Shown: piece after piece, positions 7,534 to 14,342 of the stretch
How the letters are laid out: every line of letters starts with the position of its first letter
Numbering within the stretch: position 1 is the first letter of the stretch
Assembly: GCA_015658765.1 (NCBI GenBank)
Contig: DQOE01000345.1
Coordinates: 1 to 15,307 of the forward strand
DNA length: 15,307 nt
Source of the DNA: Verrucomicrobiota bacterium
Lineage (GTDB): Bacteria; Verrucomicrobiota; Verrucomicrobiia; Limisphaerales; UBA1096
Direction of reading: 5' to 3'
The notes under the pieces: model-generated
Database searches by the model: none
What the model saw: only the letters and a program-made list of their open reading frames with translations
Told to the model about the DNA's origin: nothing
Made by a program: the position numbers and the translations under genes

Positions 7534-10245
7534 TTAGGCCAAGGCGGCCTGGGCGGCGGCCAAGCGGGCCACCGGCACGCGGAAGGGCGAGCAGCTCACG
7601 TAGTTCAGGCCAAGGCCGTAGCAGAACTTCACGCTGCTGGGTTCGCCGCCGTGCTCGCCGCAGATGCCCAGCTTGATGTTTTTGCGGGTGCTGCGGCCCT
7701 TGGTCACGGCGATCTCCATCAACTGGCCAACGCCGGTTTGGTCGATCACGGCGAACGGGTTGTTCGTGACGATTTCCTGCTCCTCGTAGTTCGGCAGGAA
7801 GGAACCGGAGTCGTCGCGGCTCATGCCCATGGTCATTTGGGTGAGATCGTTTGTGCCGAAGCTGAAGAACTCGGCGACCTCGGCCACCTCGTCGGCGGTC
7901 AGCGCGCCACGCGGCACCTCGATCATCGTTCCGACGAGGTACTTGAGTTTCACGCCTTTTTCTTTGCTGACCTCCTTGGCTACGCGGCGGACGATCTCGG
8001 TCTGCAACTCGAGTTCCTTCTTGAAGCCAACGAGCGGCACCATGATCTCCGGGTTCACTTTGATCTTTTTCTTCTGCATGTTGGCGGCGGCCTCGAAGAT
8101 GGCGCGTACCTGCATCTCGGCGATCTCCGGGTAGGAGATGGCCAGGCGGCATCCGCGGTGGCCAAGCATGGGGTTGAACTCGTGCAACTCGTCGACGCGC
8201 TGCTTGATCTCGGCTGGCTTGACCTTGAGCTTTTTGGCCAAGTCGCCGATCTGCTTGGCATCGTGCGGGAGGAACTCGTGTAACGGCGGGTCGAGCAAAC
8301 GAATCGTGCCCGGCAGACCGTTGAGCGCCTTGAAGATGCCCTCGAAATCCTTGCGCTGGTAGGGGAGCAGTTTCTTGATTGCCTTGCGCCGGTCGGCCTC
8401 GTTGTCGGCGAGGATCATTTGGCGGACGGCGTCGATGCGGTCGCCCTCGAAGAACATGTGCTCGGTTCGGCACAGGCCGACCCCGGTCGCGCCGAATGCG
8501 ATGGCGTTTTTCACCTGGTCCGGTGAGTCGGCGTTGGTGCGAACCTGCATCTTGGCGGCCTTGGCGCACCAAGCCATGATCTGCGTGAAGTTTTTGTACG
8601 TCCGACTGCGCTTGGCTGCGGCCTTGTTCTCGAGCAGGCCTTGGACGACTTCCGACGGGGCGGTCTTGACTTCGCCCGCGTAAATCTCGCCGCTGGTGCC
8701 GTCGATTGAGAGGAAATCACCTTCCTTAAAGTTCGTTTTGCCGATCTTCATCGTGCGCTTGGCATAGTTGATCTGCACGCCGGCAGCGCCGCAAACGCAG
8801 ATTTTACCCATTTGCCGGGCGACGAGCGCCGCGTGGGAACTGACGCCGCCGCGTGCGGTGAGAATGCCGTTGGCGGCGATCATGCCGCGCAAATCCTCCG
8901 GGGACGTCTCGAGGCGGACGAGCAACACTTCCTCGCCCTTGGCCTTGGCCGCCTCGGCGCGGTCGGCGTTGAAGTACACTTTGCCAGTGGCGGCACCCGG
9001 GCCAGCCGGGAGGCCCTTGGCGATGGTTTTGACCTTCTTCACCGCCGCCAGGTCAAAGACCGGGGCGAGCAACTGATCCAAGTCGTCCGCCGGGATGCGT
9101 GTCACCGCGTCTTTCCAGGTGATCAGTTTTTCTTTCACCATCTCGCAGGCGATGCGTACAGCGGCCAAGCCGGTGCGTTTGCCGTTGCGGGTCTGGAGCA
9201 TGAACACTTTTTCCTCCTCGATGGTGAACTCGAAGTCCTGCACGTCGCGGAAATGTTTCTCGAGCACCTTGCAGATGCGGAGCAGTTCCTTGTGCGCGCT
9301 GGGCAAAACTTTCTTAAGGCCGACAACGGGATCCGGTGTGCGGACGCCGGCTACCACGTCTTCGCCTTGGGCGTTCATCATGAACTCGCCCCAGAAAACG
9401 TTTTCGCCGGTGGCGGGGTCGCGGGTGAAGGCGACGCCGGAGCCGGAGTTGTCGCCGGAGTTGCCGAACACCATCGATTGCACGTTGACCGCCGTGCCCC
9501 ACTCTACCGGGATGTTGTACTTGCGGCGGTAAACGATGGCGCGGTCGTTCATCCAAGAACTGAACACAGCGCCGACCGAGCCGCGAAGCTGATCCCATGG
9601 ATCATTCGGGAACGCCTTGCCGGTGCGGCTCTTCACGAGCTTCTTGAACTCGGCGACGAGCACCTGCAAATCCTCGGCGGAAAGATCGGTGTCATCGGCG
9701 TGAGCGTTGCCGAGGAGTTTCTTCTTCACCTGCTCGATGAGGATCTCGAACGGCTCCTCGTCCTCGGTCGGCAGTTTTTGCACGCCCATGACGACGTCGC
9801 CGTACATCTGGATAAAGCGCCGGTAGCTGTCCCAGGCGAAGCGGGCGTTGCCGCTGGACTTGGCCAAGGCCTCGACCGTCTCGTCGTTCAGGCCAAGGTT
9901 GAGAATGGTGTCCATCATGCCCGGCATTGACTCGCGCGCGCCGGAGCGGACGGAGAGCAGGAGCGGGTTCTTTTTGTCGCCGAACTTCTGGCCGAGTTGC
10001 CGCTCCATCCGGGCGATCCCATCCTCCATTTGCTTTTGCAGCACTTTGGGGTACGACTTTTTGTGGTCGTTGTAGTAGGTGCAGACCTCGGTGGTGATGG
10101 TGCATCCCGGAGGCACCGGGAGACCGATGCGTGTCATCTCGGCGAGGTTCGCGCCCTTGCCGCCGAGGAGCGCCTTCATCTTGCCGTTGCCGTCGGTTTT
10201 TTTGCCGAAGTGATAGACGTATTTTGTAGCTTTTTTTGCTGCCAT
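7534..10245 (-). CDS. ppdK: Pyruvate, phosphate dikinase
   Basis: PPDK interconverts pyruvate + ATP + Pi and phosphoenolpyruvate + AMP + PPi, serving gluconeogenesis or PPi-linked glycolysis in the cytoplasm. At 903 residues it has the usual full length. The N-terminal nucleotide-binding half shows [22 protein letters not shown] and [21 protein letters not shown]. The swivelling phosphohistidine domain has [18 protein letters not shown] with catalytic His471. The C-terminal PEP/pyruvate barrel has [38 protein letters not shown] and GICGEHGG with catalytic Cys862. ATG 10245 gives [16 protein letters not shown], a normal PPDK N-terminus. No clear Shine-Dalgarno sequence precedes it. It is transcribed divergently from the Ser/Thr kinase across a 188-bp region and probably ends at a terminator before the Deg pair. 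It contains two TTGGCCAA copies (8234-8241, 9860-9867). Confidence 0.98.
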   Translation of the reverse strand: MAAKKATKYVYHFGKKTDGNGKMKALLGGKGANLAEMTRIGLPVPPGCTITTEVCTYYNDHKKSYPKVLQKQMEDGIARMERQLGQKFGDKKNPLLLSVRSGARESMPGMMDTILNLGLNDETVEALAKSSGNARFAWDSYRRFIQMYGDVVMGVQKLPTEDEEPFEILIEQVKKKLLGNAHADDTDLSAEDLQVLVAEFKKLVKSRTGKAFPNDPWDQLRGSVGAVFSSWMNDRAIVYRRKYNIPVEWGTAVNVQSMVFGNSGDNSGSGVAFTRDPATGENVFWGEFMMNAQGEDVVAGVRTPDPVVGLKKVLPSAHKELLRICKVLEKHFRDVQDFEFTIEEEKVFMLQTRNGKRTGLAAVRIACEMVKEKLITWKDAVTRIPADDLDQLLAPVFDLAAVKKVKTIAKGLPAGPGAATGKVYFNADRAEAAKAKGEEVLLVRLETSPEDLRGMIAANGILTARGGVSSHAALVARQMGKICVCGAAGVQINYAKRTMKIGKTNFKEGDFLSIDGTSGEIYAGEVKTAPSEVVQGLLENKAAAKRSRTYKNFTQIMAWCAKAAKMQVRTNADSPDQVKNAIAFGATGVGLCRTEHMFFEGDRIDAVRQMILADNEADRRKAIKKLLPYQRKDFEGIFKALNGLPGTIRLLDPPLHEFLPHDAKQIGDLAKKLKVKPAEIKQRVDELHEFNPMLGHRGCRLAISYPEIAEMQVRAIFEAAANMQKKKIKVNPEIMVPLVGFKKELELQTEIVRRVAKEVSKEKGVKLKYLVGTMIEVPRGALTADEVAEVAEFFSFGTNDLTQMTMGMSRDDSGSFLPNYEEQEIVTNNPFAVIDQTGVGQLMEIAVTKGRSTRKNIKLGICGEHGGEPSSVKFCYGLGLNYVSCSPFRVPVARLAAAQAALA

Positions 10246-10433
10246 AAACTTTGTTTTGATTGGGGGTGCCAGGTGTGAAGCCCCGGCAAAAGAGCGCGGA
10301 GACTACCAAGGAAAGTTTGGGAGTCAAACCAATCCAACGATACGCCGGGGTCGGTTTGGTTTAATATCCGCTTGGCCAAGCGCTTGGCCTGTCGGCATTG
10401 GCAACCGGTGGGGGCGTGTGATAGTTTGCGCGG
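10246..10433. promoter_or_regulatory. Divergent intergenic region between ppdK and the Ser/Thr kinase
   Basis: This 188-bp region must hold promoters for both flanking genes. For ppdK (minus strand) a weak candidate is TTGACT (10322-10327) and TAGTCT (10300-10305) with 16 bp between them. For the kinase, TAATAT (10362-10367) could be a -10 element but has no good -35. A compound palindrome at 10369-10389 lies between that element and the kinase start. The promoter calls are weak. Confidence 0.35.
10369..10389. repeat. Compound palindrome in the ppdK/kinase divergent region
   Basis: Two perfect palindromes overlap here: CGCTTGGCCAAGCG (10369-10382) and GGCCAAGCGCTTGGCC (10374-10389). The first is a full-length member of the TTGGCCAA family and the second is made from one full site and an adjoining half-site. 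The position between divergent genes would suit an operator or an mRNA-leader hairpin, but the same motif also occurs inside genes, so a local regulatory role is not implied. Confidence 0.65.
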
Positions 10434-11492
10434 GTGAGTTCGGAAGTCGAGGAGACAGAAAGCAGGCCGCTGAAGCTGGTGAACTGCATGTCGTGCGGGG
10501 CCAACGCCTTTATTCCCGGCGAACTGCGACCGCTGGAGACAACGGACTGCACCAAGTGCGGCGCGGAGCTGATGATGCCGATGATGCTCGAGCATTTTGA
10601 GTTGAACTCGAGAATCGCCGCGGGCGGAATGGGCACGGTTTACCGGGCCACCGACAGGGTGCTCAAGCGGGATGTTGCGATCAAGCTGATGCAACCGGAA
10701 CTGGCCGACGACGAGGAAGGGCTCGAGTCGTTTTACGCCGAGGCACGGGCGGTGGCCCGCCTGAACCACACGAACATCATCCATCTTTACCAGTTTGGGC
10801 GATACAATGAGCAGCTTTATCTCGTGATGGAACTGGCGCTGGCCGGAAGCTTGGATCGCTTGATCGACCAGCTCGGCACCGTCCCGGAATTGCGCGTGCT
10901 CGACATTGGGATAAAGATTTCGTCCGCGCTGGACACCGCGCTCAAGAACAAGCTGCTCCACCGCGACATCAAGCCGGGCAATATTCTTTTCAACATCAAC
11001 AAGGAGCCGAAGCTGGTTGACTTCGGCTTGGCCTGCAAATCCGAGGTGGGGGTGGATTATTCCGAGCAGATTTGGGGCACGCCGTACTACATCGCGCCCG
11101 AGAAGTTAAGGCGCGAACCGGAAACATTCCTCGCTGACATGTACAGTTTGGCCGGAACCCTTTATCACTCCCTTACGGGTCAAACCCCATTCGAGGCACC
11201 CGAGATTGACGACGTGGTCCTGGCACATCTGAACAAGCCGCTGACACCGCCGCATAAACTGGTTCCGTCCATTACCCGCCCGACGAGCGATGCCATCGTC
11301 CGCGCCATGGACAAGTCACCGGCCAACCGTTACCAGTCGTACGATGAATTCATCATGGCGCTGACCGCCGCCCGCAGCGAGTTGCTTCGCAGCCAACTCG
11401 CCCCGCTATCTTCGTCCAAGCCGAGCCGTGCCAAGCCCGCCGCTGCCAAGGAGGCCGCGCCCGCTCGCGGTTGGTTTCGACGGGGCAAATAG
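10434..11492 (+). CDS. Soluble Ser/Thr protein kinase with N-terminal zinc ribbon
   Basis: This 352-residue Hanks-type kinase has all the active-site elements: glycine loop AAGGMGTVY (62-70), Lys84 in VAIKLM, Glu103 of helix C, HRDIKPGN with catalytic Asp178 and Asn183, DFG at 196-198, and APE at 221-223. It is an RD kinase and should be active. Before the kinase domain is a CxxC...CxxC zinc-ribbon-like module (Cys18, Cys21, Cys39, Cys42). After it comes a basic, Ala/Lys-rich tail ending in GWFRRGK. No transmembrane helix, PASTA or other sensor domain is visible, so it is probably cytoplasmic and may sense its signal through the ribbon or a partner. GTG 10434 is the start that includes the ribbon; no Shine-Dalgarno sequence is visible. 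The MntR-like regulator follows after 18 bp on the same strand, so an operon is likely. No TTGGCCAA copy lies in this gene. The substrate is unknown. Confidence 0.92.
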   Translation: MSSEVEETESRPLKLVNCMSCGANAFIPGELRPLETTDCTKCGAELMMPMMLEHFELNSRIAAGGMGTVYRATDRVLKRDVAIKLMQPELADDEEGLESFYAEARAVARLNHTNIIHLYQFGRYNEQLYLVMELALAGSLDRLIDQLGTVPELRVLDIGIKISSALDTALKNKLLHRDIKPGNILFNINKEPKLVDFGLACKSEVGVDYSEQIWGTPYYIAPEKLRREPETFLADMYSLAGTLYHSLTGQTPFEAPEIDDVVLAHLNKPLTPPHKLVPSITRPTSDAIVRAMDKSPANRYQSYDEFIMALTAARSELLRSQLAPLSSSKPSRAKPAAAKEAAPARGWFRRGK

Positions 11493-11510
11493 CCGAAGAC
11501 GCTACTTCGA

Positions 11511-11939
11511 ATGCAAACTTCCCCCAGTCAAAGCGCTGAAGATTACTTGGAACGGATCCTGGAACTTGTCCAGGAAACGGGCCAAGCCCGGGTGGTCGAC
11601 ATCGCCAACTCACTCAAAATTCGTCAGGCATCGGTCACCAACATGGTCAAGAAACTCTGCGAGACGGGGTTCGTGGAGCATGAAAAATACAAGCGCGGAC
11701 TGGTGCTGACAAAGGAGGGCAGGGAGGTCGCGGAGCGGATACAGCGGCGGCACGCGACATTGTCCCGTTTTTTTTCACTGCTCGAACTCGATGGCGAAAC
11801 ACAGCAACGGGACATAGAGGGGATCGAGCATCACCTGAGCCGCGACACGGTGAGCTCGCTCGAGGATCTCGCCTCATTTTTTGAGAGCAACCCGGAGGTG
11901 TTGAAAAGCTTCCTGAAAAGCCGCACCCAACCGGAGTAA
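11511..11939 (+). CDS. mntR: MntR/DtxR-family metal-dependent transcriptional regulator
   Basis: This 142-residue protein, the same length as Bacillus subtilis MntR, has a winged helix-turn-helix (about 5-70, RVVDIANSLKIRQASVTNMVKKL) and a helical dimerisation domain, without the C-terminal SH3-like domain of long DtxR/IdeR proteins. All six Mn-site residues known from B. subtilis MntR (Asp8, Glu11, His77, Glu99, Glu102, His103) have counterparts here: Asp11, Glu14, His81, Glu103, Glu106 and His107, the last three within DIEGIEHHL. It should bind DNA when loaded with Mn(II) and control metal uptake or efflux genes, none of which lies in this window. ATG 11511 is 18 bp after the kinase stop. 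The symbol reflects family resemblance; regulation by another divalent metal is possible. Confidence 0.88.
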   Translation: MQTSPSQSAEDYLERILELVQETGQARVVDIANSLKIRQASVTNMVKKLCETGFVEHEKYKRGLVLTKEGREVAERIQRRHATLSRFFSLLELDGETQQRDIEGIEHHLSRDTVSSLEDLASFFESNPEVLKSFLKSRTQPE

Positions 11940-11950
11940 CCGCTGGAAAA

Positions 11951-12035
11951 GGGACACGGATTGTTTTCGGGAATCCTAAAATCGAAATCCTAAACAAATT
12001 CCAAATCGGAAAAAAACCCGCGAAATCCGTGTCCC
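11951..12035. repeat. AT-rich element with 12-bp terminal inverted repeats
   Basis: The gap between the convergent mntR-like and ROK genes (11940-12104) holds GGGACACGGATT (11951-11962) and its exact complement AATCCGTGTCCC (12024-12035), 61 bp apart. A second inner pair, CGGG (11968-11971) and CCCG (12017-12020), continues the symmetry. The interior is AT-rich and contains AATCCTAAA twice (11972-11980 and 11986-11994). A degenerate echo of the right arm, AAATCTGCGTCCCC, follows near 12068-12081. No U-tract follows the stem, so it is not a typical terminator. A MITE-like or REP-like unit, or a structured RNA, are possible readings. Confidence 0.5.
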
Positions 12036-12104
12036 GACATTGACTCCGGAAATCGTCTTGAATCCTGAAAATCTGCGTCCCCGCTTGACGCGTCCCTGCG
12101 TCCC

Positions 12105-13535
12105 CTAGCTGATCTTCGGCAGGCTGGCGGCGGCGATGGCTTGGCCGTGGCGTTTCTCGGTCTCGTCCGGGATGTGAAACTTGATGCGCTTGGCCAAGTC
12201 GGGGAACTCCGCTTCCATCACTTCCTTGGAGCGCTCGATAATGTGTTCGCCGCCGGGGCCGGTGGTCACGCGGCCGAGCAGAAGTACGTATTCGTAGACA
12301 TAAAACTCCGCGTAATGCGCTAGCGAGTAGCCGAGATATATCCCGATGGCGTCGTAAATTTTCAGCGCTCGCTCGTCTCCCTGCTCCATGAGCGCCTGCA
12401 CGATCTTCAGTTGTTCCGGCAGTTTTAGCGTCTCGTCGTACTCTATGCCGGAGGCCGGCAGAAGGCGGCCCACGGCTTGTTGCGAAAAGTATTGCGCGCC
12501 GCAGCCGAGGTCGCCCGACCACTCGTCCGCCGGCGCCTGGGGATGCAAATCAACCGGCGCAAAAGCCAGTTCACTGAGCCACGTGGTGATGTTTCCCTCC
12601 ATGTCGATGTAGCCGCCGCCTTGGCTCGTGCCCATGGCGATGCCAAGCACGCCGTTCTTCCCCATGGCCATCGAGCCGGCCAACGCGGTGACTTCGCCGT
12701 CGTTGATCACGTCAAGCGGCACCCCCCATTCCTCGGCGATTTTGAGAAACATGTCCCTGACTTTTTCGTCGAAAAGCTCCGTGCCGACACCGCGAAACAG
12801 CGAGGCCCACGTCACCCGGTTGTGCGAGTAACACCCGGCGGCGCTCCCGCCGATGGCGTCCACGCGGGGCAGATGCTCGGCGGCGCGCTTGAGTGAATCC
12901 ATGATGCCCTTGTAGTGGTAATCCGGGTTGGGCTCGAAGTAGGGGTCCCAGACGATTTCCTCGCTGAACTTCACTACGCCGTCGATGACTGCCGCCGCTT
13001 TTCGGTCGCTGCCGCCGAGGTCGAATCCGATCCGGCAACCGTCGAGGTTGCGCCCGATCGGCCGGGCCTCGGAATGTTCCGCCGGCAATTCAGCGCAGCC
13101 AACCACCTCGATCGATTGCCCGTTGTTCCGAACACCGATCACGTCGTCGTCAAATTTGCCGAACGCATTTGCCCTGTAATGTTCCTGAAGCCGGGGCACG
13201 AGGCTCTCGGCACCGCTCAGGTGGATTTTCCAGCCGCCGCGCTGCCAGAGCAGAAACTTCACGATACGCTCGACATGCCGGAAGTTGTTTTCCGCAAGCG
13301 CGTGATCCTCCGGGAAGACCACTGTTCGATGGTGGAAAACGGAGCCGTCGGCTTGCTCCAGTGCGATCCCGATATCGACCGGCGAGCCAGTGTCGCGTGC
13401 GGCCTGCTCGAAGGCTCGGTTGGCCAGGATCGCCGGGCGGTAGGTGGGGTGGAGTTTGGGGAGGAATTTCGGTTCGGGTAACAGGTTTGTCTCGCTTATC
13501 ACGGGGCGCGGATAATTTGACAACTCACCCCGCAT
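12105..13535 (-). CDS. ROK-family (ASKHA) sugar-kinase-like protein with N-terminal extension
   Basis: The protein has 476 residues. The central and C-terminal parts carry the actin-like ATPase signatures of ROK kinases: phosphate-1 GFDLGGSDRK (Asp172), substrate-loop-like AIGGSAAG (227-234), VINDGEVTALAG with probable general base Asp279, and phosphate-2 GIAMGTSQGGGYID (298-311). Family members usually phosphorylate hexoses or N-acetyl-hexosamines, or are NagC/XylR-type repressors. No DNA-binding helix-turn-helix is visible here, so a kinase-like role is more likely. Two departures stand out: an N-terminal segment of about 165 residues without ROK signatures (including VERIVKFLLWQRGGWKIH), and loss of the CxCGxxGCxE zinc motif, leaving only GDLGCGAQYFSQQ. 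It is therefore a divergent subfamily and its substrate is unknown. ATG 13535 is the only good start; no Shine-Dalgarno sequence is visible. One TTGGCCAA copy lies near the 3' end (12190-12197). Confidence 0.85.
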   Translation of the reverse strand: MRGELSNYPRPVISETNLLPEPKFLPKLHPTYRPAILANRAFEQAARDTGSPVDIGIALEQADGSVFHHRTVVFPEDHALAENNFRHVERIVKFLLWQRGGWKIHLSGAESLVPRLQEHYRANAFGKFDDDVIGVRNNGQSIEVVGCAELPAEHSEARPIGRNLDGCRIGFDLGGSDRKAAAVIDGVVKFSEEIVWDPYFEPNPDYHYKGIMDSLKRAAEHLPRVDAIGGSAAGCYSHNRVTWASLFRGVGTELFDEKVRDMFLKIAEEWGVPLDVINDGEVTALAGSMAMGKNGVLGIAMGTSQGGGYIDMEGNITTWLSELAFAPVDLHPQAPADEWSGDLGCGAQYFSQQAVGRLLPASGIEYDETLKLPEQLKIVQALMEQGDERALKIYDAIGIYLGYSLAHYAEFYVYEYVLLLGRVTTGPGGEHIIERSKEVMEAEFPDLAKRIKFHIPDETEKRHGQAIAAASLPKIS

Positions 13536-13540
13536 TGCAA

Positions 13541-13624
13541 GGCCGCTTGTTGAAGCGAGGCCCGGGAGGGGCGAGTTCCACCTTGCTCCATTTTTTCGGA
13601 CGAGGTGGAACTCGCCCCTCCCGG
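13541..13624. repeat. Long perfect hairpin (REP/MITE-like) between rsmD and the ROK gene
   Basis: The 94-bp gap between the rsmD stop and the ROK start is almost filled by secondary structure. The main element has 22-nt arms at 13562-13583 and 13603-13624 that are exact complements, extended inward by a T/G wobble and a G/C pair, leaving a 15-nt loop (13586-13600). A smaller imperfect hairpin, GGCCGCTT-GTTG-AAGC with a later GGCC, occupies 13541-13562. The stem is not followed by a T-tract on the minus strand, so it is not a typical intrinsic terminator, although it could still stabilise or end the rsmD transcript. The length and perfection suggest a dispersed palindromic repeat. Confidence 0.72.
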
Positions 13625-13629
13625 TTCAT

Positions 13630-14211
13630 CTAGCCCTTGGCCAAGCGGAGGATTTCGATGAGCGTGTCTCCGTGCTTGAGGGTCTTTTTTTGTTCCCATG
13701 GCGCGGCGAACTCCAGCGTGTCGCGCTTGGTGTGGCCAAGGACGAACAGGCCGCCGTGCTCCAGCAACGCGGGGAGGTTCTCGTCGTCGAGCATTTGCTG
13801 GGCGAACGACTCAGAACGCTTGTTGATGTTTTTGTCGCCGTAGGGAGGGTCGGCCAGGATGAGGTTGAATTTGGCCCCGCTGCCGCGCAGTTGGCCAAGC
13901 GCGACGAACGCATCCATGGTTTTGAACTGCGCTTGGCCAAGCGGGGCACCGATCGCCCGGGCGTTGGCCTGCATGATTCGGGCGTGCTTGGCGGACAATT
14001 CGACGAATGTGGCCGAGGCTGCGCCGCGACTGAGGCACTCGAGCCCCAACGCACCGGTGCCGGCGAACAGTTCCAGCACCCGCCCACCCTCGGCAAAACC
14101 GGCCAAGCTGTTGAAGATGGCCAGTCGCACTTTGTCCGGCGTGGGACGAACCCCGAGCCCCTTGGGAACCTTGATTGTTGCGCCAGCCGATGTGCCTCCG
14201 ATGATCCGCAT
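13630..14211 (-). CDS. rsmD: 16S rRNA (guanine(966)-N2)-methyltransferase RsmD
   Basis: RsmD methylates G966 of 16S rRNA during 30S assembly, using S-adenosylmethionine. From ATG 14211 the protein has 193 residues, normal for the family, and begins with the conserved MRIIGGTSAG. RPTPDKVRLAIFNSL (22-36) is the family hallmark. The SAM-binding motif I is VLELFAGTGALGLE (45-58) and the catalytic motif is DPPY (121-124). An open extension to TTG 14250 exists but would add 13 residues that no RsmD needs and whose sequence derives from a TTGGCCAAG repeat, so ATG 14211 is chosen. The gene is divergent from the SurA-like gene. It contains three TTGGCCAA copies and one split copy, with a fourth full copy just upstream: the densest cluster in the window. 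Confidence 0.95.
   Translation of the reverse strand: MRIIGGTSAGATIKVPKGLGVRPTPDKVRLAIFNSLAGFAEGGRVLELFAGTGALGLECLSRGAASATFVELSAKHARIMQANARAIGAPLGQAQFKTMDAFVALGQLRGSGAKFNLILADPPYGDKNINKRSESFAQQMLDDENLPALLEHGGLFVLGHTKRDTLEFAAPWEQKKTLKHGDTLIEILRLAKG
13930..13943. repeat. Full 14-bp CGCTTGGCCAAGCG palindrome
   Basis: Full-length member inside rsmD, read on the minus strand as PLGQA. Another core lies 42 bp away at 13891. Confidence 0.85.
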
Positions 14212-14290
14212 CCGTGCCGGGAGTGTCGCGCTTGGCCAAGTGGGTTGCAACCCGGTGGGTCAAATTGGCACAAAATAATCTTTTTTGCGT

Positions 14291-14320
14291 TTGACCGTTC
14301 ATGGCCGGGGGGAGTAGTAT
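14291..14320 (+). promoter_or_regulatory. Sigma-70-like promoter for the SurA/PpiD-like gene
   Basis: TTGACC (14291-14296) and TAGTAT (14315-14320) are separated by 18 bp, matching the -35 consensus at 5 of 6 and the -10 consensus at 4 of 6 positions. The start codon lies 23 bp after the -10 box, giving a short leader. This is a pattern match only. Confidence 0.45.
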
Positions 14321-14334
14321 CCCTGTCCTTTTTT

Positions 14335-14340
14335 GAAGGA
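14335..14340 (+). promoter_or_regulatory. Possible ribosome-binding site of the SurA/PpiD-like gene
   Basis: GAAGGA stands 2 nt before ATG 14343. It is the only Shine-Dalgarno-like sequence directly before any start codon in this window, but the spacing is shorter than the usual 5-9 nt, so its use is uncertain. Confidence 0.35.
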
Positions 14341-14342
14341 AC

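Noticed and set aside
6084..7676. 530-codon open frame on the plus strand across the Deg protease
   Set aside because: It is antisense to a protease with complete catalytic and signal-peptide motifs, has no recognisable domain, and is explained by G+C-rich codon structure on the opposite strand.
7424..8572. 382-codon minus-strand open frame overlapping the end of ppdK and the start of the Deg gene
   Set aside because: Out-of-frame shadow rich in Arg, Gly and Pro; it would overlap two well-supported genes.
8812..9930. 372-codon plus-strand open frame inside ppdK
   Set aside because: Antisense shadow of a canonical PPDK; no family motif.
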